In this document: piece by piece, positions 5,648 to 8,367 of the stretch
Layout of the letters: every line of letters begins with the position of its first letter
Position numbering within the stretch: position 1 is the first letter of the stretch
Origin: an uncultured Bacteroidota bacterium
GTDB lineage: Bacteria; Bacteroidota; Bacteroidia; Bacteroidales; VadinHA17
Direction: 5' to 3'
Assembly: GCA_903865465.1 (NCBI GenBank)
Contig: CAIPJU010000607.1
Coordinates: forward strand, 1 to 8,367
Length of the DNA: 8,367 nt
Notes under the pieces: generated by a model
Databases searched by the model: none
Told to the model about the DNA's origin: nothing
The model's input: the letters and a program-made list of their open reading frames with translations, nothing else
Made by a program: the position numbers and the translations under genes

Positions 5648-8236
5648 TTATTGATTTATATTCACCTCTTCTGCCTTCATATTCCATCCTTCAACTTTCA
5701 GGAGCGGAATTTCACCATCAAGATATTTCTTATTAAAGCTGACTGCTACTGTCCTTTTTTCTCCCGGAAGAAGTGAGAAATAGTTGTCTTCCCAGAATAA
5801 TGGCAGAACAGGATCTTTTGATTTCATTTTAAGAATTTTCGGATTAACTGCAAATGCAAGTCCTGATCCTGAATTTTCGAATGTCACCGACAGACTGGCA
5901 ATATCGCCTTCCATCTTTAAATTTGAAGCCCTAACATTTACCGTTGCTGCCGGAAGCTTCATAAGGTCAGTAAAATCGGCCTTTTCGTCACCATTTGAAG
6001 ATAACCAGTAGAAGTTCGACGAGAGCAGCTTACCTGATTGATCGTTCAGCTCAAGTTTAAGGAAATATACCTTTGAAACAGTATCAGGAATTTTAACAGT
6101 ATATATCTTTTCACTCCCGTCAGCATCAACGCGGGCATCCATCTTTACCGATGAAAGTTCCTTCATATTAAAATCGAGAACTTTTACAGTGGCTGTCAGC
6201 CCGTTAAGTTCATGGTAAAAGGAATTCACGATCTTAATTGAATTATCATCGTAGCAATACTGAATATGAACCGGCTCGCAGGCACTTTTTGCTCCATAGA
6301 ATGCACCGTTGGGCATGAAAAAGTAATCATAGAGCTGCCAGTACATTTTTGGCCAGGCAGAGTTGTACATCCAGTAAATAATACCGCTTGAACGATATTT
6401 ATTCCCTGCGTAAGCTTCAAACATTGCTTTAACTGCTTCATTCTGAAAAACCTGTGATTTCATGCAGTATTCTTCGACACCCTCAGGTTTTCCGTACCGC
6501 GATTCGAAAGCAGCCCTGGCAATCGGGTAAAAAGCCTTGTGAAGCCTTATTTCCCATGAATCGCTCATTGGCCAAAGATCTTTTTCAGGCATCATTTTTC
6601 TCATAGTCTCAATTGGGGGGATCTGCTCACCGGTAGGTCCGGCTTCGGTATTGAATTCAAGCTTGGTATACCAGTACGAAGGGGTTTCATAGGCATAGAC
6701 CTTGGGATATGGACCCATCCAGAGGCCGGTGAGACCAGCGATTGAGCTGGCAGACTGAGTGGCAGACGAAGAATATGGCCGGGTGTTGTCATACTGGACA
6801 AGAACCTGGAAGTAGCGCTTTTCGACTTCAGCAGGGGGGAAATTATCGCTTCCGTAAAGCCAGGTAAAAACCGAGGGATGATTGCGAAGGTTCACAATCT
6901 GGTCCCTCCAGCTTAACTCGGCAATATCGCCGGTGTGAGGGGTCCAGTTTTTCCATCTCTCCCATGAGCTGCAGCAGCACCAGCCTACCATCAATAGAAT
7001 ACCCTCTTCGTCGGCGCGCTCAAAAAGATAGTCTGAACCCCTGGGCGCCTCCATCCTGAGAGTATTAAGGTTCATGTGTTTTGCATACATAAGGTCGGCA
7101 TCGATCCGTTCATTTGATGGTCGGAGCATGAGATCTTCAACATATCCGCCACCCCGTATTACAATATTTTTCCCGTTTATCTGAAACACTTTGGTATGGA
7201 ACTTGTCAAAATCATTCATCCATGAAGTTATCTCCCTCACCCCGAAACGGGTTTTCCTGACATCCGAAACCTTCCCTGACTCTTCAAATGTAAGCTTCAG
7301 GTCATAAAGGTTCTGGGGCCCGACGGTATGAGGCCACCAGAGACGTGGATTCTTAATGATCAACTGGGGATATTCTTCAGGGGTAAATACCAGCTCACGC
7401 GAGGCACCTGCCTCCAGCGTGACTTTCTGTGAAAATGAGATATTTTCGATAGTCCCGGTAAGTGTTCCTGTAATGCTCTTCTTTTCTGCATTCTTAATAT
7501 CAGCCTTTACGGTAAGGCCGGCCTGATCGGTCGAAGGCAGATTCAGCTTAGTCGCAACAAAGGGATTTTCAATGGCGACAGGTCCGGTAGCATGAACAGA
7601 AACATCGTACCAGATGCCCATTCCCCTGTCGGGAGTTGTGGGGTTCCAGTCTACCCAGGTAATTGTGAGGTCCATCCCCTTTGGAGGAAATATCTCCATA
7701 GCGAGGCAGTTTTTACTTCCGGGAACAGCTTCTTTGGAAATATCCAGATTGAAGAGCCTGTACGCGCCTTCTATTTCAGTAGTATCGGCTACAAGTTTCC
7801 CGTTTAGCCAAATATTAGCCTTGTAATTGATACTATGAAATTTAATCCAGATATGTTTCCCGGCGTAATCTGACGGAAGGTTGAAGACGGTCCTGTACCA
7901 CCAGGGAACTTTGAAAGGGCTTACGTCAGGCATTGCCCGGCTCCTGTCATTAATAGCACCCGGAAGATTTTTTATGTTGGTCCCGAAATAAGGATCAGGA
8001 TAAACTTTATTAGCCACAAGTGCAGCCAGAACAGTTGTCGGAACTGTTGTCGGATACCAGCCATGATCATTAAAGCCGGGCTTTGAGAGGGATTTCCCTT
8101 CTGCCTTCACCACCGCTGAAGATTGAATAGACCAGTTATCCCTGAGAATAAAGCCTTTATCATCCGATTCCCTGGCGAAGCAACTTAAGGAAAAGAGAAT
8201 AACAATCAAAAATGCAATTAATCTGTTAGTTTTCAT
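5648..8236 (-). CDS. Exported glycoside hydrolase family 2 enzyme, exo-beta-D-glucosaminidase (CsxA)-like
   Basis: This 862-aa protein would remove sugar units from the non-reducing end of a glycan, most likely beta-linked glucosamine, outside the cytoplasm. A signal peptide covers about residues 1-21 (basic start, hydrophobic core, CFA before the cut). Domains in order: sugar-binding jelly roll (about 30-215, with DWNPTTPDRGMGIW near 196-209), Ig-like domain (222-333, ending RFGVRE), catalytic barrel (about 335-650), and two C-terminal beta-sandwich domains (655-745 and 760-860). The acid/base motif is GSD at 462-464, with Asp464 instead of the usual Asn-Glu pair; this Ser-Asp form marks the CsxA subfamily. 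The nucleophile should be Glu531 in FNTEAG. GWCCCSSWE (418-426) resembles the conserved Cys-Cys segment of that subfamily. Length is usual for GH2 enzymes of this type. A beta-mannosidase-like specificity is the main alternative. It is separated from the operon by 112 bases and is probably independent of it. Confidence 0.9.
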   Translation of the reverse strand: MKTNRLIAFLIVILFSLSCFARESDDKGFILRDNWSIQSSAVVKAEGKSLSKPGFNDHGWYPTTVPTTVLAALVANKVYPDPYFGTNIKNLPGAINDRSRAMPDVSPFKVPWWYRTVFNLPSDYAGKHIWIKFHSINYKANIWLNGKLVADTTEIEGAYRLFNLDISKEAVPGSKNCLAMEIFPPKGMDLTITWVDWNPTTPDRGMGIWYDVSVHATGPVAIENPFVATKLNLPSTDQAGLTVKADIKNAEKKSITGTLTGTIENISFSQKVTLEAGASRELVFTPEEYPQLIIKNPRLWWPHTVGPQNLYDLKLTFEESGKVSDVRKTRFGVREITSWMNDFDKFHTKVFQINGKNIVIRGGGYVEDLMLRPSNERIDADLMYAKHMNLNTLRMEAPRGSDYLFERADEEGILLMVGWCCCSSWERWKNWTPHTGDIAELSWRDQIVNLRNHPSVFTWLYGSDNFPPAEVEKRYFQVLVQYDNTRPYSSSATQSASSIAGLTGLWMGPYPKVYAYETPSYWYTKLEFNTEAGPTGEQIPPIETMRKMMPEKDLWPMSDSWEIRLHKAFYPIARAAFESRYGKPEGVEEYCMKSQVFQNEAVKAMFEAYAGNKYRSSGIIYWMYNSAWPKMYWQLYDYFFMPNGAFYGAKSACEPVHIQYCYDDNSIKIVNSFYHELNGLTATVKVLDFNMKELSSVKMDARVDADGSEKIYTVKIPDTVSKVYFLKLELNDQSGKLLSSNFYWLSSNGDEKADFTDLMKLPAATVNVRASNLKMEGDIASLSVTFENSGSGLAFAVNPKILKMKSKDPVLPLFWEDNYFSLLPGEKRTVAVSFNKKYLDGEIPLLKVEGWNMKAEEVNINQ

Positions 8237-8297
8237 TTCTCGGCGTTAGTTTGATTTATGTTTTCATATTTAAGTCCACTCCGAAAAGGCTCTTTTA

Positions 8298-8367
8298 CCT
8301 CTAAATCCCCTAAAGGGGACATTTTAAGATACTGATATTCAATTGTTCCACCTTTAAGGGGCAGGGG
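8298..8367. repeat. Bacteroidetes-style CCCCTTTAGGGG palindromic intergenic repeat (runs off the right edge)
   Basis: TCCCCTAAAGGGGA at 8306-8319 is a palindromic stem (6 bp with a 2-base loop). A second G-rich piece, CCTTTAAGG followed by GGCAGGGG, lies at 8351-8367. Together these look like the short repeats that recur between genes in many Bacteroidota genomes. It sits about 70-130 bases upstream of the GH2 start and may extend beyond the window. Between it and the gene (8237-8297) only a weak promoter-like TAAATATG is seen (plus positions 8265-8272, read leftward, one mismatch to TAnnTTTG). The recurrence is recalled from general knowledge, since only one copy is visible here. Confidence 0.55.

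Noticed and set aside
8178..8236. Lipoprotein signal (Cys19) on the GH2 enzyme
   Set aside because: The residues before Cys19 are Ser-Leu-Ser, a poor lipobox; a cut after CFA at residue 21 fits a standard signal peptide better, though this is not certain.
1..8367. CRISPR arrays, tRNA or rRNA genes, insertion sequences, phage genes
   Set aside because: No regularly spaced repeats, cloverleaf-like sequence, transposase motifs or phage-type genes were found on either strand.

Overview
The window looks like chromosomal DNA of a Bacteroidota member, probably in or near the Bacteroidales. The signs are moderately AT-rich intergenic DNA, start codons with no clear Shine-Dalgarno sequence, one exact match to the Bacteroidetes -7 promoter box (TAnnTTTG), a CCCCTTTAGGGG-type intergenic repeat at the right edge, and a GH2 enzyme of a type common in this phylum. 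The taxonomic call is inference. No RNA gene, CRISPR array, transposase or phage gene was seen.

Layout, left to right. At 1-60 there may be the 3' end of a rightward gene whose body lies outside the window. Positions 61-293 are non-coding and hold two hairpins, one followed by nine T's (rightward) and one strong 13-bp stem just past the end of the leftward operon. From 294 to 5535, five genes are read leftward with short gaps. In transcription order they are: a 234-aa soluble coiled-coil protein; a 373-aa protein with a two-helix membrane hairpin and a long helical domain; a 517-aa protein joining a membrane anchor, an ABC-type substrate-binding domain and an OmpA-like peptidoglycan-binding domain; a 270-aa NitT/TauT-type ABC permease; and a 307-aa ABC ATPase. 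A 112-bp AT-rich gap (5536-5647) upstream of this set carries the likely promoter. From 5648 to 8236, also leftward, lies an exported 862-aa GH2 enzyme resembling exo-beta-D-glucosaminidases. The right edge (8237-8367) is non-coding with a palindromic repeat.

The five-gene set is the main point of interest. The permease and ATPase are ordinary members of the nitrate/taurine/sulfonate importer class. Their presumed binding protein is not free or lipid-anchored. Instead it appears fixed to the inner membrane at its N-terminus and to peptidoglycan at its C-terminus. Two proteins of unknown family, both rich in predicted coiled coil and one of them membrane-embedded, precede it in the same transcription unit. 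No enzyme in the set hints at a substrate. It may be a structurally constrained importer, or an envelope-sensing or envelope-organising machine built from importer parts; the sequence alone cannot decide. The GH2 enzyme is probably a separate unit that degrades glycans and has no demonstrated link to the operon.
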